From: Saccharopolyspora kobensis
Lineage (GTDB): Bacteria; Actinomycetota; Actinomycetes; Mycobacteriales; Pseudonocardiaceae
DNA length: 64,000 nt
Reading direction: 5' to 3'
Assembly (NCBI RefSeq): GCF_900108315.1
Contig: NZ_FNVB01000005.1
Location: forward strand, 310,001-374,000
Shown: one piece after another, positions 17,445-25,444 of the stretch
Layout: every line of letters begins with the position of its first letter
How positions within the stretch are numbered: the first letter of the stretch is position 1
Notes under the pieces: model-generated
What the model was told of the DNA's origin: nothing
The model's database searches: none
What the model saw: the letters and a program-made list of their open reading frames with translations, nothing else
Made by a program: the position numbers and the translations under genes

Positions 17445-18584
17445 GTGACCAGTACGCAGTCCGCGCCCACCGAGGACGCCGTCCGCAAGGCCCTCAGCCA
17501 GGTCGAGGACCCGGAGATCCGGCGGCCGATCACCGACCTGGGCATGGTGAAGAGCGTGTCCATCGGCGACGGCGGCGCCGTGCTGGTCGAGGTCTACCTG
17601 ACGGTCAAGGGCTGCCCGATGCGGGAGACCATCACCCAGCGGGTCACCGACGCGGTGGCCGCCGTCGACGGCGTCGGCTCCGTCCAGGTGGAGCTGGACG
17701 TGATGAGCGACGAGCAGCGCACCGAGCTGCGCAAGACGCTGCGCGGCGACGCCGCCGAACCGCGCATCCCCTTCGCCGAGCCGGGCTCGATGACCCGCGT
17801 GTACTGCGTGGCCTCGGGCAAGGGCGGCGTCGGCAAGTCCAGCGTGACGGTGAACCTCGCCGCCGCGATGGCCGAGCGCGGGCTGTCGGTGGGCGTGGTG
17901 GACGCCGACATCTACGGCCACTCGGTGCCGCGGATGCTGGGCGCGGGCGGCAAGCCCACCCAGGTGGAGAAGATGATCATGCCGCCGCAGTCGCACGGCG
18001 TGAAGGTCATCTCCATCGGCATGTTCACCCCGGGCAACACCCCGGTGGTCTGGCGCGGGCCGATGCTGCACCGCGCACTGCAGCAGTTCCTCGCCGACGT
18101 GTTCTGGGGCGACCTGGACGTGCTGCTGCTGGACCTGCCGCCCGGCACCGGCGACGTGGCGCTGTCCACCGCGCAGCTCATCCCGAACGCCGAGATCCTG
18201 GTGGTCACCACGCCGCAGCAGGCGGCGGCCGAGGTCGCCGAGCGCGCGGGCGCGATCGCCATGCAGACCCGCCAGCGGCTGGCCGGCGTGGTGGAGAACA
18301 TGTCCTGGATGGAGCTGCCCGACGGCCAGCGGATGGAGGTCTTCGGCTCCGGCGGCGGTCAGCTGGTGGCCGACTCGCTGTCCCGCTCGCTGGGCACCGA
18401 GGTGCCGCTGCTCGGCCAGGTCCCGCTCGACCCGCGCCTGCGCGAGGCGGGCGACGCGGGCACGCCCCTGGTGCTGGAGGCGCCGGACTCCCCGGCCGCG
18501 GTGGTCCTCAACGACATCGCCAAGCGGCTGTCCACCCGCTCCCGGGGCCTGGCGGGCAAGCTGCTCTCCGTCTCACCGGCCTGA
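17445..18584 (+). CDS. mrp: Mrp/ApbC family P-loop ATPase (Fe-S carrier homologue)
   Basis: 379 residues. The N-terminal MIP18/DUF59 domain (VRKALSQVEDPEIRRPITDLGMVKSV and VKGCPMRETI) is followed by the ATPase: deviant Walker A CVASGKGGVGKSS near residue 122, Walker B LLLDLPPGTGD and ENMSWMELPDG. The CxxC found near ENMS in many Mrp proteins, used for Fe-S cluster carriage, is absent here, as in the mycobacterial homologue. GTG 17445 has GAGGTAACC upstream. It faces the O-methyltransferase and shares a terminator hairpin with it. Its place next to the sigE block matches M. tuberculosis (Rv1229c). Confidence 0.93.
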   Translation: MTSTQSAPTEDAVRKALSQVEDPEIRRPITDLGMVKSVSIGDGGAVLVEVYLTVKGCPMRETITQRVTDAVAAVDGVGSVQVELDVMSDEQRTELRKTLRGDAAEPRIPFAEPGSMTRVYCVASGKGGVGKSSVTVNLAAAMAERGLSVGVVDADIYGHSVPRMLGAGGKPTQVEKMIMPPQSHGVKVISIGMFTPGNTPVVWRGPMLHRALQQFLADVFWGDLDVLLLDLPPGTGDVALSTAQLIPNAEILVVTTPQQAAAEVAERAGAIAMQTRQRLAGVVENMSWMELPDGQRMEVFGSGGGQLVADSLSRSLGTEVPLLGQVPLDPRLREAGDAGTPLVLEAPDSPAAVVLNDIAKRLSTRSRGLAGKLLSVSPA

Positions 18585-18592
18585 CCGGCCGA

Positions 18593-18626
18593 GAAGGGCA
18601 TCGCCGGGCGACCGGGGATGCCCTTC
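18593..18626. terminator. Bidirectional hairpin between mrp and the methyltransferase
   Basis: GAAGGGCATC at 18593-18602 pairs perfectly with GATGCCCTTC at 18617-18626 around a 14-base GC-rich loop. It lies 9 bases after the mrp stop and 7 bases beyond the stop of the opposing gene. There is no T-tract, which is usual in high-GC actinobacteria. Confidence 0.7.
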
Positions 18627-18632
18627 GCCGGG

Positions 18633-19265
18633 TCAGGTGCGCTTGGTGATGGCCAGCAGACCCGGCCCGGTCGGGAGCGTGACCGGGACGAGGGTGTCGT
18701 CGGACTGCACCTCGCGGATGAGCTCGCGCAGGGCTTGGGCCATCGCGCCGCGGGTGTCCGGCCCGGCCAGCTGGGTGCCGGCGAAGACGATCACGCCGCC
18801 CGGCCGGAGCAGGCGCAGGCCGAGCTCCAGGTACTGCGGGTACTCAGTGGTCGCGATGTTCACCGAGACCAGGTCGTAGCCGCCCTCGGTGAGGCGGGGC
18901 ATGAGGTCGACCGCGCGGCCGGCGATCAGCCGGGTGCGGCTGGCCGGGACGCCCGCGTCGCGCAGCGTGCCGCGGGCCTCGCGGTGCACCGAGGCGTCCG
19001 CGTCGATCGAGGTCACCACGCCGTCCGGCACCATGCCGCGGAGCAGCCACAGAGCGGTCTCGCCCGAGCCGGTGCCGACCTCCACGGCGGCCTTCGCCTG
19101 CAACGCCGCGGCCAGGAAGCGCAGCACGTGCAGCGGCGACGCACCGACCGATGTGCCCTGCGGGCCATCGGGCATGCGCAGCGGCGTCTGCTCGCGGCCC
19201 GCGGGCCCGGCACCGAGCGGCGTCTCGGGGATCACAACGCGAAAGGTTATCGATGTTGTGCTCAT
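18633..19265 (-). CDS. O-methyltransferase, Rv1220c-like
   Basis: 210 residues of the class I SAM O-methyltransferase family (methyltransferase_24). Visible: AAVEVGTGSGETALWLLRG (SAM-binding motif I), GVVTSIDADASVHREARGTLRDAG (acidic loop), TRLIAGRAVDLMPRL, YDLVSVNIATTEYPQYLELGLRLLRPGGVIVFAG. Upstream motif MPDGPQGTSVGASPLHVLRFLAA is characteristic of this family. The M. tuberculosis homologue Rv1220c is also divergent from sigE; substrate not known. ATG 19265. Confidence 0.88.
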   Translation of the reverse strand: MSTTSITFRVVIPETPLGAGPAGREQTPLRMPDGPQGTSVGASPLHVLRFLAAALQAKAAVEVGTGSGETALWLLRGMVPDGVVTSIDADASVHREARGTLRDAGVPASRTRLIAGRAVDLMPRLTEGGYDLVSVNIATTEYPQYLELGLRLLRPGGVIVFAGTQLAGPDTRGAMAQALRELIREVQSDDTLVPVTLPTGPGLLAITKRT

Positions 19266-19338
19266 CCGTGACCCGCGCGGTCGACATCGTTAGTGGGCCG
19301 TTTCCGGCGACTCTCGATGAGACGTAGATCACGCCAGG

Positions 19339-19356
19339 TTCTCAGGCTGCTCTCAG
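19339..19356 (+). promoter_or_regulatory. TCTCAG direct-repeat box upstream of sigE (MprA-like)
   Basis: TTCTCAGGCTGCTCTCAG contains two TCTCAG half-sites whose starts are 11 bp apart, one helical turn, as expected for a tandem OmpR-type dimer. A -10-like TATTAA follows at 19362-19367, so the box overlaps the -35 area of a possible upstream sigE promoter. The same 18 bases with one difference occur at 53904-53921 by the response-regulator gene. In mycobacteria MprA controls sigE through similar direct repeats; the link here is inferred. Confidence 0.6.
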
Positions 19357-19441
19357 GCCTCTATTAAGGCCACCTCACCAGCGCAGACGAGAGTGATGAC
19401 GTCATGACCGACACCAGTCGGCATCTCCACTCCGAAGGGCC

Positions 19442-19468
19442 GGGAACAACCAGCCCGACCCGCTCGTT
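19442..19468 (+). promoter_or_regulatory. ECF-type sigE promoter (GGGAAC-N17-CGTT)
   Basis: GGGAAC at 19442-19447 and CGTT at 19465-19468 are spaced exactly as in SigR/SigE-type ECF promoters (GGAAY-N18-GTT). The predicted transcript would start near 19475, before the AGGAGG at 19487. This suggests autoregulation of sigE or control by another ECF factor. Confidence 0.65.
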
Positions 19469-19506
19469 CTGGTAGATGCAAAGCGCAGGAGGTGGCTTTT
19501 CGCCCA

Positions 19507-20115
19507 ATGGCAACTCAGCCGATGAGTGTGGCCCCCAGTGTTCGACCGAGCACCGGTGTTCGACCCAGCACCGTCTCGCCCGCTGAGGAGGTCGCCTGGA
19601 CCCCACCGTCGTGGGACGAGGTCGTGCGGCAGCACGCCGACCGGGTGTACCGGCTGGCGTACCGCCTGACCGGTAACCAGCACGACGCGGAGGACCTCAC
19701 CCAGGAGACCTTCATCCGCGTGTTCCGCTCGCTCGCCTCGTACAAGCCGGGGACGTTCGAGGGGTGGCTGCACCGGATCACCACGAACCTGTTCCTGGAC
19801 ATGGCCCGCCGCAGGTCCCGCCTGCGGATGGAGGGCCTGCCCGAGGACACCGACCGGTTGCCGGGCGGCGGTCCGAGCCCGGAGCAGGTGTTCCACGACA
19901 CCCACCTCGACCCCGACCTGCAGTCGGCGCTGGACGAGCTGCCCCCGGAATTCCGGGCCGCAGTGGTGCTCTGCGACGTCGAGGGCCTCTCCTACGAGGA
20001 GATCGGGACGACGCTGGGCGTCAAGCTCGGAACCGTGCGCAGCAGGATCCACCGCGGACGCCAGATGCTGAAGGCCACCTTGGAGTCTCGCCGCGAGCAA
20101 GCCCGGGAGGTTTGA
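19507..20115 (+). CDS. sigE: ECF RNA polymerase sigma factor SigE
   Basis: About 202 residues. Region 2 is [29 protein letters not shown] with [18 protein letters not shown], and region 4 is [41 protein letters not shown], the ECF architecture. In mycobacteria SigE drives the cell-envelope stress response. AGGAGG at 19487-19492 is 14 bases before ATG 19507; the in-frame GTG 19492 overlaps that site, so the start is not certain. Five bases separate it from the anti-sigma gene. The order methyltransferase-sigE-rseA-htrA-tatB equals Rv1220c-Rv1224, which makes the orthology firm. Confidence 0.93.
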   Translation: MATQPMSVAPSVRPSTGVRPSTVSPAEEVAWTPPSWDEVVRQHADRVYRLAYRLTGNQHDAEDLTQETFIRVFRSLASYKPGTFEGWLHRITTNLFLDMARRRSRLRMEGLPEDTDRLPGGGPSPEQVFHDTHLDPDLQSALDELPPEFRAAVVLCDVEGLSYEEIGTTLGVKLGTVRSRIHRGRQMLKATLESRREQAREV

Positions 20116-20120
20116 GACGG

Positions 20121-20852
20121 ATGACGGTTTTGCGTGGGTGGGGTCTGCCCGAGCAGCACCTCGCGCTGGACGCGATCGTCGCTTTCGTGGACGGGGAACT
20201 GAGCCCGAACGCCCATGACCGCGCCGCCGCCCACCTGGCCCGGTGTCCCGCGTGCACGTCGGACGCCGCCGCCCAGCGGCAGGCCCGGGCCGCGGTGAAG
20301 GCTGCCGGGACCCCGTCGATCTCGCCGTCCCTCCTGCAGGCGCTGCAGGCCATACCGACGCACGCCGAGCTCCCGAGCCAGCCCGAAGGCCTCGCGCTGA
20401 CCGAGGACGGCCAGCTCGTCACCGTCTCCCGCCCCGATCGCGCGCGCCGGTTCGGCACCGGCGCCGTCCTGGGTTCCACGACGCCGCTCGGCGGCGGGCA
20501 GCAGCCCCTGGGCAGCTCCCGCCCTTTTGCCGGTGATCCCGGCGCGCCCGAACCGGCCCGCCGGATGGGCCGGCGCACCAAGCAGGGCGCCGGCGTGGTG
20601 TTCTCCGGCCTCGTGCTCGGCGCGCTCGCGCTGATGAACCTGCCCGCGGACGAGGACGGCAAGCCGATCCCCGGGTTGCCCGGCCCGCAGCCGGGCGGGG
20701 AGTTCGCCGTGGTCCCCGCCTCCGCCCGCGATTCGCTGCCGCCGGAGACGACCCGCGCCGAGCCGCCTGCGCCGCTGGTGGCCGCCGTCGTGCCCCCGGC
20801 CGCCGAACCCGCACCGACGACGACCACGTCGAGCGCGGCCCCGCAGAACTGA
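20121..20852 (+). CDS. rseA: Zinc-type anti-sigma factor (RseA-like)
   Basis: 243 residues. The N-terminal zinc anti-sigma domain shows HLALDAIVAFVDGELSPNAHDRAAAHLARCPACTSD with the HxxxCxxC zinc site. A disordered Pro/Gly-rich linker is followed by one hydrophobic segment (GAGVVFSGLVLGALALMNL, about residues 162-181) and a Pro/Thr-rich tail (AEPAPTTTTSSAAPQN) that would be extracytoplasmic. It is longer than the mycobacterial RseA and its membrane helix suggests regulated proteolysis could release SigE. Downstream of sigE by five bases. Confidence 0.88.
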   Translation: MTVLRGWGLPEQHLALDAIVAFVDGELSPNAHDRAAAHLARCPACTSDAAAQRQARAAVKAAGTPSISPSLLQALQAIPTHAELPSQPEGLALTEDGQLVTVSRPDRARRFGTGAVLGSTTPLGGGQQPLGSSRPFAGDPGAPEPARRMGRRTKQGAGVVFSGLVLGALALMNLPADEDGKPIPGLPGPQPGGEFAVVPASARDSLPPETTRAEPPAPLVAAVVPPAAEPAPTTTTSSAAPQN

Positions 20853-21015
20853 TCCGGACCGCGTCACCGCGGTTTTCTTCGCCTCTCCAACACGGACTTC
20901 ACCGTTCGCCCGGCAGAATGAGCGCACCGGCAGTGGGCCCAGGTGCCGGTGGCACGGGTGCCACGCCCGTGTGATCCACTCGAAGGGACGAGTCCGACCG
21001 CATGCCCGGGGAGCG

Positions 21016-22686
21016 ATGACCGACCAGCCAGGAACGCCCGCGCAGGGCCCGGACGACGAGCACGGACGTCGGGACGAGCCCCGCGCAGGCCGGCCAGAAT
21101 CCAACGGGCGGCCGGCTCAGCCGATGCACCCGTGGCAGGGGGCGTCCCCGTCCGCCGCGCGCGGCGTGCCGGCCAGCGCCGCCCCGCGACCTTCCACCGC
21201 GAACGGCTCCGCGGAACCGCCCCGCCTGGCACCGAAGCCGCTGCACCGCCCGCCGGTCGATCCGGCGCAGAGCTCCTCCTTCCGCCGCCCGCAGGGCGTG
21301 ACCGGCAGCTTCGACCCGAACCGGCGCACCGCCCCGGTGCGCGGCATCGAGCGCACCGCTCCCCCGGCTGCCCCGCTGGCCAGCGCCTTCGGCCGCCCCG
21401 AGGACAGCGGTGAACTGCTCCAGCGGGCTCCCGGCGAGCGGCCGGTGACGCCGGAACCGGCCGAGGAGCCGGTGCTGTGGAACTCCGACGAGCGCGACCC
21501 GTGGCGCAACCCGGCCGCGGGCGCGATGCTCGGCCCGCCCGCCGCCTCCGCCGAGCAGGACGAGGAGTCCGAGCCGAAGGAGACGGGCCCGCTGCTGAGC
21601 GCCCGCGAAGTCCTGTTCGGCCGCCGCGTGCAGCCACGCGCGCTGGTGATCCTCGCCGTGGTCGCCCTGCTCGTCGGCCTCGCCGGCGGGTTCCTGGGCC
21701 GGATCACCGCCGAGGAGGGCAACCCGCTGCTCAACCCGTCGGTGACGCTGGCCGAGGTGGAACCGGCCAAGGAACGGCCGAAGGGCACCGTGGCCGCCGT
21801 CGCGCAGCGCGTGGTGCCCGCCGTGGTCTCGATCGAGGTGCGCGTCGGCGCGCAGGGCGGCAGCGGTTCGGGCGTGGTCATCGACGGAGAGGGCTACGTG
21901 CTGACCAACAACCACGTCGTCTCGATGGCCGCCGACACCCCGAACGCGCAGGTCTCCGCCGTGTTCCACGACGGCACGCGGGCCCCGGCGCGGATCGTGG
22001 GCCGCGACGTCAAGACCGACCTCGCGGTGATCAAGGTCGAGGTGTCCAACCCGACGGTGGCCCAGCTCGGCGATTCCGACAGCCTCGCCGTCGGCGACGA
22101 CGTGATCGCCATCGGCTCGCCGCTGGGCCTGGCGGGCACGGTGACCACCGGCATCGTCAGCTCGGTGCACCGCCCGATGCGGCTGGCCGGGGAGGGCACC
22201 GACACCAACGCGGTGATCGACGCCATCCAGACCGACGCCGCGATCAACCCGGGCAACTCCGGCGGCGCGCTGGTCGACGGCAACGGCGCGGTGGTCGGCA
22301 TCAACAGCGCGATCCGCACCCTCGGCGCGGGCGGCGAGGGCGGCTCGATCGGGCTGGGCTTCGCGATCCCGATCGACGACGCCCGGCGGATCGCCCAGGA
22401 GCTGATCCGCACCGGCCACGTCCAGCACGCCGACCTGGGGGTCAACGCCAAGTCGGTGAGCGACGGCCTCGCCGACGGCGCCCAGGTGCAGAACGTGCAG
22501 GACGGCAGCGCCGCGGCGGCGGCCGGGATCGCCGAGGGCGACGTGATCATCCGGGTCGGCGAGCGGAAGGTCGGCAGCGCCGACGAGCTGGTCGTGGCGG
22601 TGGACCGGCACCAGGTCGGCGAGCGGATCCCGGTCGCGGTGGTGCGGCAGGGGCGCGAGCTGGTCCTGGACGTGACGCTGAAGTGA
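21016..22686 (+). CDS. htrA: HtrA-family membrane-anchored serine protease with PDZ domain
   Basis: 556 residues. A long disordered cytoplasmic N-terminus (residues 1-205) precedes a single membrane helix (ALVILAVVALLVGLAGGF), then a trypsin-like domain outside the cell with His300 (TNNHVVS), Asp335 (KTDLAVIKV) and Ser415 (GNSGGALVDG). The C-terminal PDZ domain covers about residues 465-556. Family role is quality control of secreted proteins and envelope-stress signalling. ATG 21016 is chosen for GGGGAG just upstream. It sits between rseA and tatB as in M. tuberculosis Rv1223; part of the SigE block. Confidence 0.93.
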   Translation: MTDQPGTPAQGPDDEHGRRDEPRAGRPESNGRPAQPMHPWQGASPSAARGVPASAAPRPSTANGSAEPPRLAPKPLHRPPVDPAQSSSFRRPQGVTGSFDPNRRTAPVRGIERTAPPAAPLASAFGRPEDSGELLQRAPGERPVTPEPAEEPVLWNSDERDPWRNPAAGAMLGPPAASAEQDEESEPKETGPLLSAREVLFGRRVQPRALVILAVVALLVGLAGGFLGRITAEEGNPLLNPSVTLAEVEPAKERPKGTVAAVAQRVVPAVVSIEVRVGAQGGSGSGVVIDGEGYVLTNNHVVSMAADTPNAQVSAVFHDGTRAPARIVGRDVKTDLAVIKVEVSNPTVAQLGDSDSLAVGDDVIAIGSPLGLAGTVTTGIVSSVHRPMRLAGEGTDTNAVIDAIQTDAAINPGNSGGALVDGNGAVVGINSAIRTLGAGGEGGSIGLGFAIPIDDARRIAQELIRTGHVQHADLGVNAKSVSDGLADGAQVQNVQDGSAAAAAGIAEGDVIIRVGERKVGSADELVVAVDRHQVGERIPVAVVRQGRELVLDVTLK

Positions 22687-22827
22687 ACGCCTGCGCACCT
22701 CCGCGGGAAGGCACCGTGTTGGGCCACTTCCCCCTCCAACCGGATTCACCCGGTGGGTACGCTGGGGGTGTTGGCAGCTCGCGCGGTGCTGGTCCGCGGG
22801 CGGCGAGGACCCGGAGGTAGTCGAGAG

Positions 22828-23214
22828 GTGTTCGATAGCATCGGCTGGCCCGAGCTCCTCGTGCTCATCGTGGTCGGTCTGTTCGTGCTGGGCCCGGAGC
22901 GCTTGCCGCAGGGTGCGGCGTGGCTGGGCAAGACCGTTCGCCAGGTCAAGGAGTACGCGACCGGGGCGCGCGATCAGATCAAGTCCGAGCTCGGCCCGGA
23001 GTTCGACGATCTGCGCAAGCCGCTGGAGGACCTGCGCGGCATCCGCGACTTCAACCCGCGCACCGCGGTGACCAAGCACCTGTTCGACGGGGACAACCCG
23101 CTCGACCTCAACTCGAACGGCAACGGCCATGCTCCGCCGTCGAGCCAGCCGAAGCCGCCGCAGCGACCGCTGGAGCCCGGCGAGCGCCCGCCGTTCGACT
23201 CCGACGCGACCTGA
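22828..23214 (+). CDS. tatB: Twin-arginine translocase subunit TatB
   Basis: 128 residues. The N-terminal helix with [26 protein letters not shown] and the following amphipathic helix ([22 protein letters not shown]) are diagnostic of TatA/TatB; the Glu in the helix and the long polar tail fit TatB. It works with TatC to recognise Tat signals such as that of the peptide-binding protein at 54406. GTG 22828 is preceded by GAGAG. The last 107 bases overlap the tail of the convergent MFS gene. Confidence 0.93.
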   Translation: MFDSIGWPELLVLIVVGLFVLGPERLPQGAAWLGKTVRQVKEYATGARDQIKSELGPEFDDLRKPLEDLRGIRDFNPRTAVTKHLFDGDNPLDLNSNGNGHAPPSSQPKPPQRPLEPGERPPFDSDAT

Positions 23215-24370
23215 TCTGCGCGAGCCACACCGCCGCGGCCGCGGCCGCGAGCCAGCAGCAGAGCAACACCGTCATCCCGGACCAGCCCCAGCTGCCGTAG
23301 GCCGCGCCGCCCACCACGCCGCCGACGCTGCTGCCGCCGTAGTAGGCCAGCTGGTACAGCGCCGACGCCTGGCTGCGGGCCTGCGCTGAAGCCCGGACTC
23401 CGACCCAGCCGCTGGCCACCGAGTGCGCGGCGAAGAACCCGCCGGTGAACACCACCAGGCCGAGCACGATCACGATCAGGCTGCCGGAAAGCATCAGCAG
23501 CAGTCCGAGCGCGGTCACCGCGAGCCCGCCGAGCAGGACCCTCGTGCGCCCGTAGCGGTCGGCGGCCCGCCCGGCCAGCGTCGAGGTCACGGTGCCCGCC
23601 GCGTAGGCGAGGAAGAGGAGCGCGGCCAGCGCGGGCGGCACGAGCAGGGGCGGTGCGGTGAGGCGGAAGCCGAGCACGTTGTAGACCGTGACGAACGAAC
23701 CCATGCCCAGCGCGGCGACGAGGTACGGCCCGTAGAGCACGGGATCGCGCACCGCTGCGCGCAAGCCGCCGAACAGCGGGCCGAGCGACAGCGGCTTGCG
23801 CTGGTGGTTGCGCTCGGCTGGGAGCAGCACCACGAAGAACGCGGTGCAGACCGCCGCGAGCAGCGCCACGGCGAGCACTCCGCCCCGCCAGCCGGCGAAG
23901 TCGCCGACCACACCGCCCAGCAGCCGGCCGGTCATGCCGCCGATGGTGGTGCCCGCGACGTAGAGGCCCATGGCCGCGCCCAGGTTCTTCCCGCCGGTCT
24001 CCTCCGCCAGGTAGGCGGTCGCCACCGCGGCCAGGCCGGCGATCGCGATGCCCTGGAGCAGGCGGACGACGACGAGCACCGGGAAGACCGGAATCCACGG
24101 CAGCAGGAGGCCCAGGACCTCGGCCACCAGCAGCGCGCCGATCATGACCCGGCGGCGGCCGACGGCTTCGGCGAGCGCGCCGAGCGGGATCGCCGCCACC
24201 GCCAGCCCGAGCGTCGCCGCCGAGATCAGCAGCGCGACCGTCCCCGGAGCCAGTGCGAACGCTTCGGCGAACTGCGGCAGCACCGGCTGGGGCGCGTAGA
24301 GCAGCGCGAACAGCGCCAACGCTCCGAGCAGCAGTGCGATGCGGATGCGGTTGGTTCGTGCCTGGTCCAC
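23108..24370 (-). CDS. MFS transporter (12 TMS)
   Basis: About 420 residues with twelve hydrophobic helices. Motif A-like [18 protein letters not shown] is in the TM2-3 loop and [18 protein letters not shown] in the TM8-9 loop; [23 protein letters not shown] is motif B-like. It resembles YnfM/AraJ-type exporters. GTG 24370 is the first start before TM1. Divergent from a LysR gene, so the regulator probably controls it. The C-terminal 35 residues ([20 protein letters not shown]) overlap tatB and are low complexity. Confidence 0.88.
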   Translation of the reverse strand: MDQARTNRIRIALLLGALALFALLYAPQPVLPQFAEAFALAPGTVALLISAATLGLAVAAIPLGALAEAVGRRRVMIGALLVAEVLGLLLPWIPVFPVLVVVRLLQGIAIAGLAAVATAYLAEETGGKNLGAAMGLYVAGTTIGGMTGRLLGGVVGDFAGWRGGVLAVALLAAVCTAFFVVLLPAERNHQRKPLSLGPLFGGLRAAVRDPVLYGPYLVAALGMGSFVTVYNVLGFRLTAPPLLVPPALAALLFLAYAAGTVTSTLAGRAADRYGRTRVLLGGLAVTALGLLLMLSGSLIVIVLGLVVFTGGFFAAHSVASGWVGVRASAQARSQASALYQLAYYGGSSVGGVVGGAAYGSWGWSGMTVLLCCWLAAAAAAVWLAQIRSRRSRTAGARRAPAVAAAASAGSTAEHGRCRSS

Positions 24371-24396
24371 GCGACCGAAATTAAGCAGCACCGATT

Positions 24397-24424
24397 GATG
24401 CGTCCAATACGTCGATGGCGCATC
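24397..24424. promoter_or_regulatory. Inverted repeat in the MFS/LysR divergent region
   Basis: GATGCG (24397-24402) and CGCATC (24419-24424) form a 6-bp inverted repeat with a 16-bp spacer, just upstream of the LysR start and 27 bases from the MFS start. Its position suggests a LysR-type operator. Spacing is longer than the standard T-N11-A, so confidence is moderate. Confidence 0.35.
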
Positions 24425-24433
24425 ATCGATGCG

Positions 24434-25423
24434 GTGGCGAATCAATCGCAGGCGCCCGTCGACGCGCCCCAGCTCGCGGCCCACCTGGCTCCAACCCTGG
24501 CGATGCTGCGCACCGTGGCCGCCGAGGGCCATCTCACACGAGCTGCGGAAATCCTGGGCGTTCCACAGCCGACGGTCAGCCGTGCCCTCGCCAGGCTCGG
24601 CGAACAGCTCGGCGCTCCGGTCATCGCCCGGCAGGGGCGCGGCATCCACCTGACCCGTGCGGGCGCGCTGCTGGCCGAAGCCGCTGAGGAGGCGATGCAG
24701 CGCCTGGAGACCGGGTGCCGCGCGGTGGTCGAGGAGCTCGACCCGGAACGCGGCCAGGTGACGTTCGGCTTCCAGCACACGATGGGCAGCAACCTGGTGC
24801 CCCCGCTGCTGCGCGGTTTCCGCGACCAGCACCCGCGGGTGCGGTTCTCGCTGGTCCAGGGCGCGCGAGACGACATGCTCGCCCGGACCTGGGCGGGCGA
24901 GATCGATCTCTGCCTGATCGCACCGCTGCCCGCGGGCGATCCCCGCTGGGCGAGCGCGACGATCCTGGAAGAACCGCTGGTCGCGGTGCTGCACGCCGGG
25001 CACCGGCTGGCCCGCCGCCGGACCTTGCCGCTGGCCGATCTCGCCGCGGAGGACTTCGTCGCGATGCGCCCCGGCTACGGGCTGCGGCAGATCTTCGTGC
25101 GGCTGGCCGAAGGCGCCGGCTTCGAGCCGCGGCTGGCCTTCGAGAGCGAGGAGGTCGACACCGTGCGCGGCCTCGTCGCGGCCGGGCTCGGCGTCGCGGT
25201 GCTACCACCCGCCGACACCGGCCCGGCCCCGGACACCGTCGAGATCCCGCTGAACCCACCGGCCCACCGCACGATCGGCCTGGCCTGGCCCGCAGACCGC
25301 CCCCAACCACCAGCGGTCCGGACCTTCCGCACCTTCGCCGTCACCCCGGGAGCGGTCGACTTCGCGAGAAGTCGACGCTCACCCGGGCACTGGTCGACTT
25401 CTCGCGGACCAGCACCCGGGTGA
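24434..25423 (+). CDS. LysR-family transcriptional regulator
   Basis: About 329 residues. The HTH is LAMLRTVAAEGHLTRAAEILGVPQPTVSRALARLGEQLG, followed by the effector-binding domain (GQVTFGFQHTMGSNLVPPLLRGFRDQHPRVRF to VRGLVAAGLGVAVLPP). GTG 24434 is preferred by domain start; ATG 24398 is open too but falls in the putative operator. The final 20 codons run through a strong hairpin. It is divergent from the MFS exporter, the usual LysR-target arrangement; effector unknown. Confidence 0.9.
   Translation: MANQSQAPVDAPQLAAHLAPTLAMLRTVAAEGHLTRAAEILGVPQPTVSRALARLGEQLGAPVIARQGRGIHLTRAGALLAEAAEEAMQRLETGCRAVVEELDPERGQVTFGFQHTMGSNLVPPLLRGFRDQHPRVRFSLVQGARDDMLARTWAGEIDLCLIAPLPAGDPRWASATILEEPLVAVLHAGHRLARRRTLPLADLAAEDFVAMRPGYGLRQIFVRLAEGAGFEPRLAFESEEVDTVRGLVAAGLGVAVLPPADTGPAPDTVEIPLNPPAHRTIGLAWPADRPQPPAVRTFRTFAVTPGAVDFARSRRSPGHWSTSRGPAPG
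25355..25406. terminator. Overlapping alternative hairpins at the LysR 3' end
   Basis: GTCGACTTC-GCGA-GAAGTCGAC (25355-25376) is a perfect 9-bp stem. Its right arm, CGCGAGAAGTCGAC (25363-25376), can instead pair over 14 bp with GTCGACTTCTCGCG (25393-25406). The structures exclude each other. They lie within the last LysR codons and about 40 bases from the stop of the opposing aminopeptidase, so a shared terminator is likely. Confidence 0.6.
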
Positions 25424-25444
25424 CGTTCCGCGGTGGTCGCCGCG

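Noticed and set aside
17445-18584. Mrp as an Fe-S carrier with CxxC
   Set aside because: The CxxC motif is missing, so the carrier role is not claimed.
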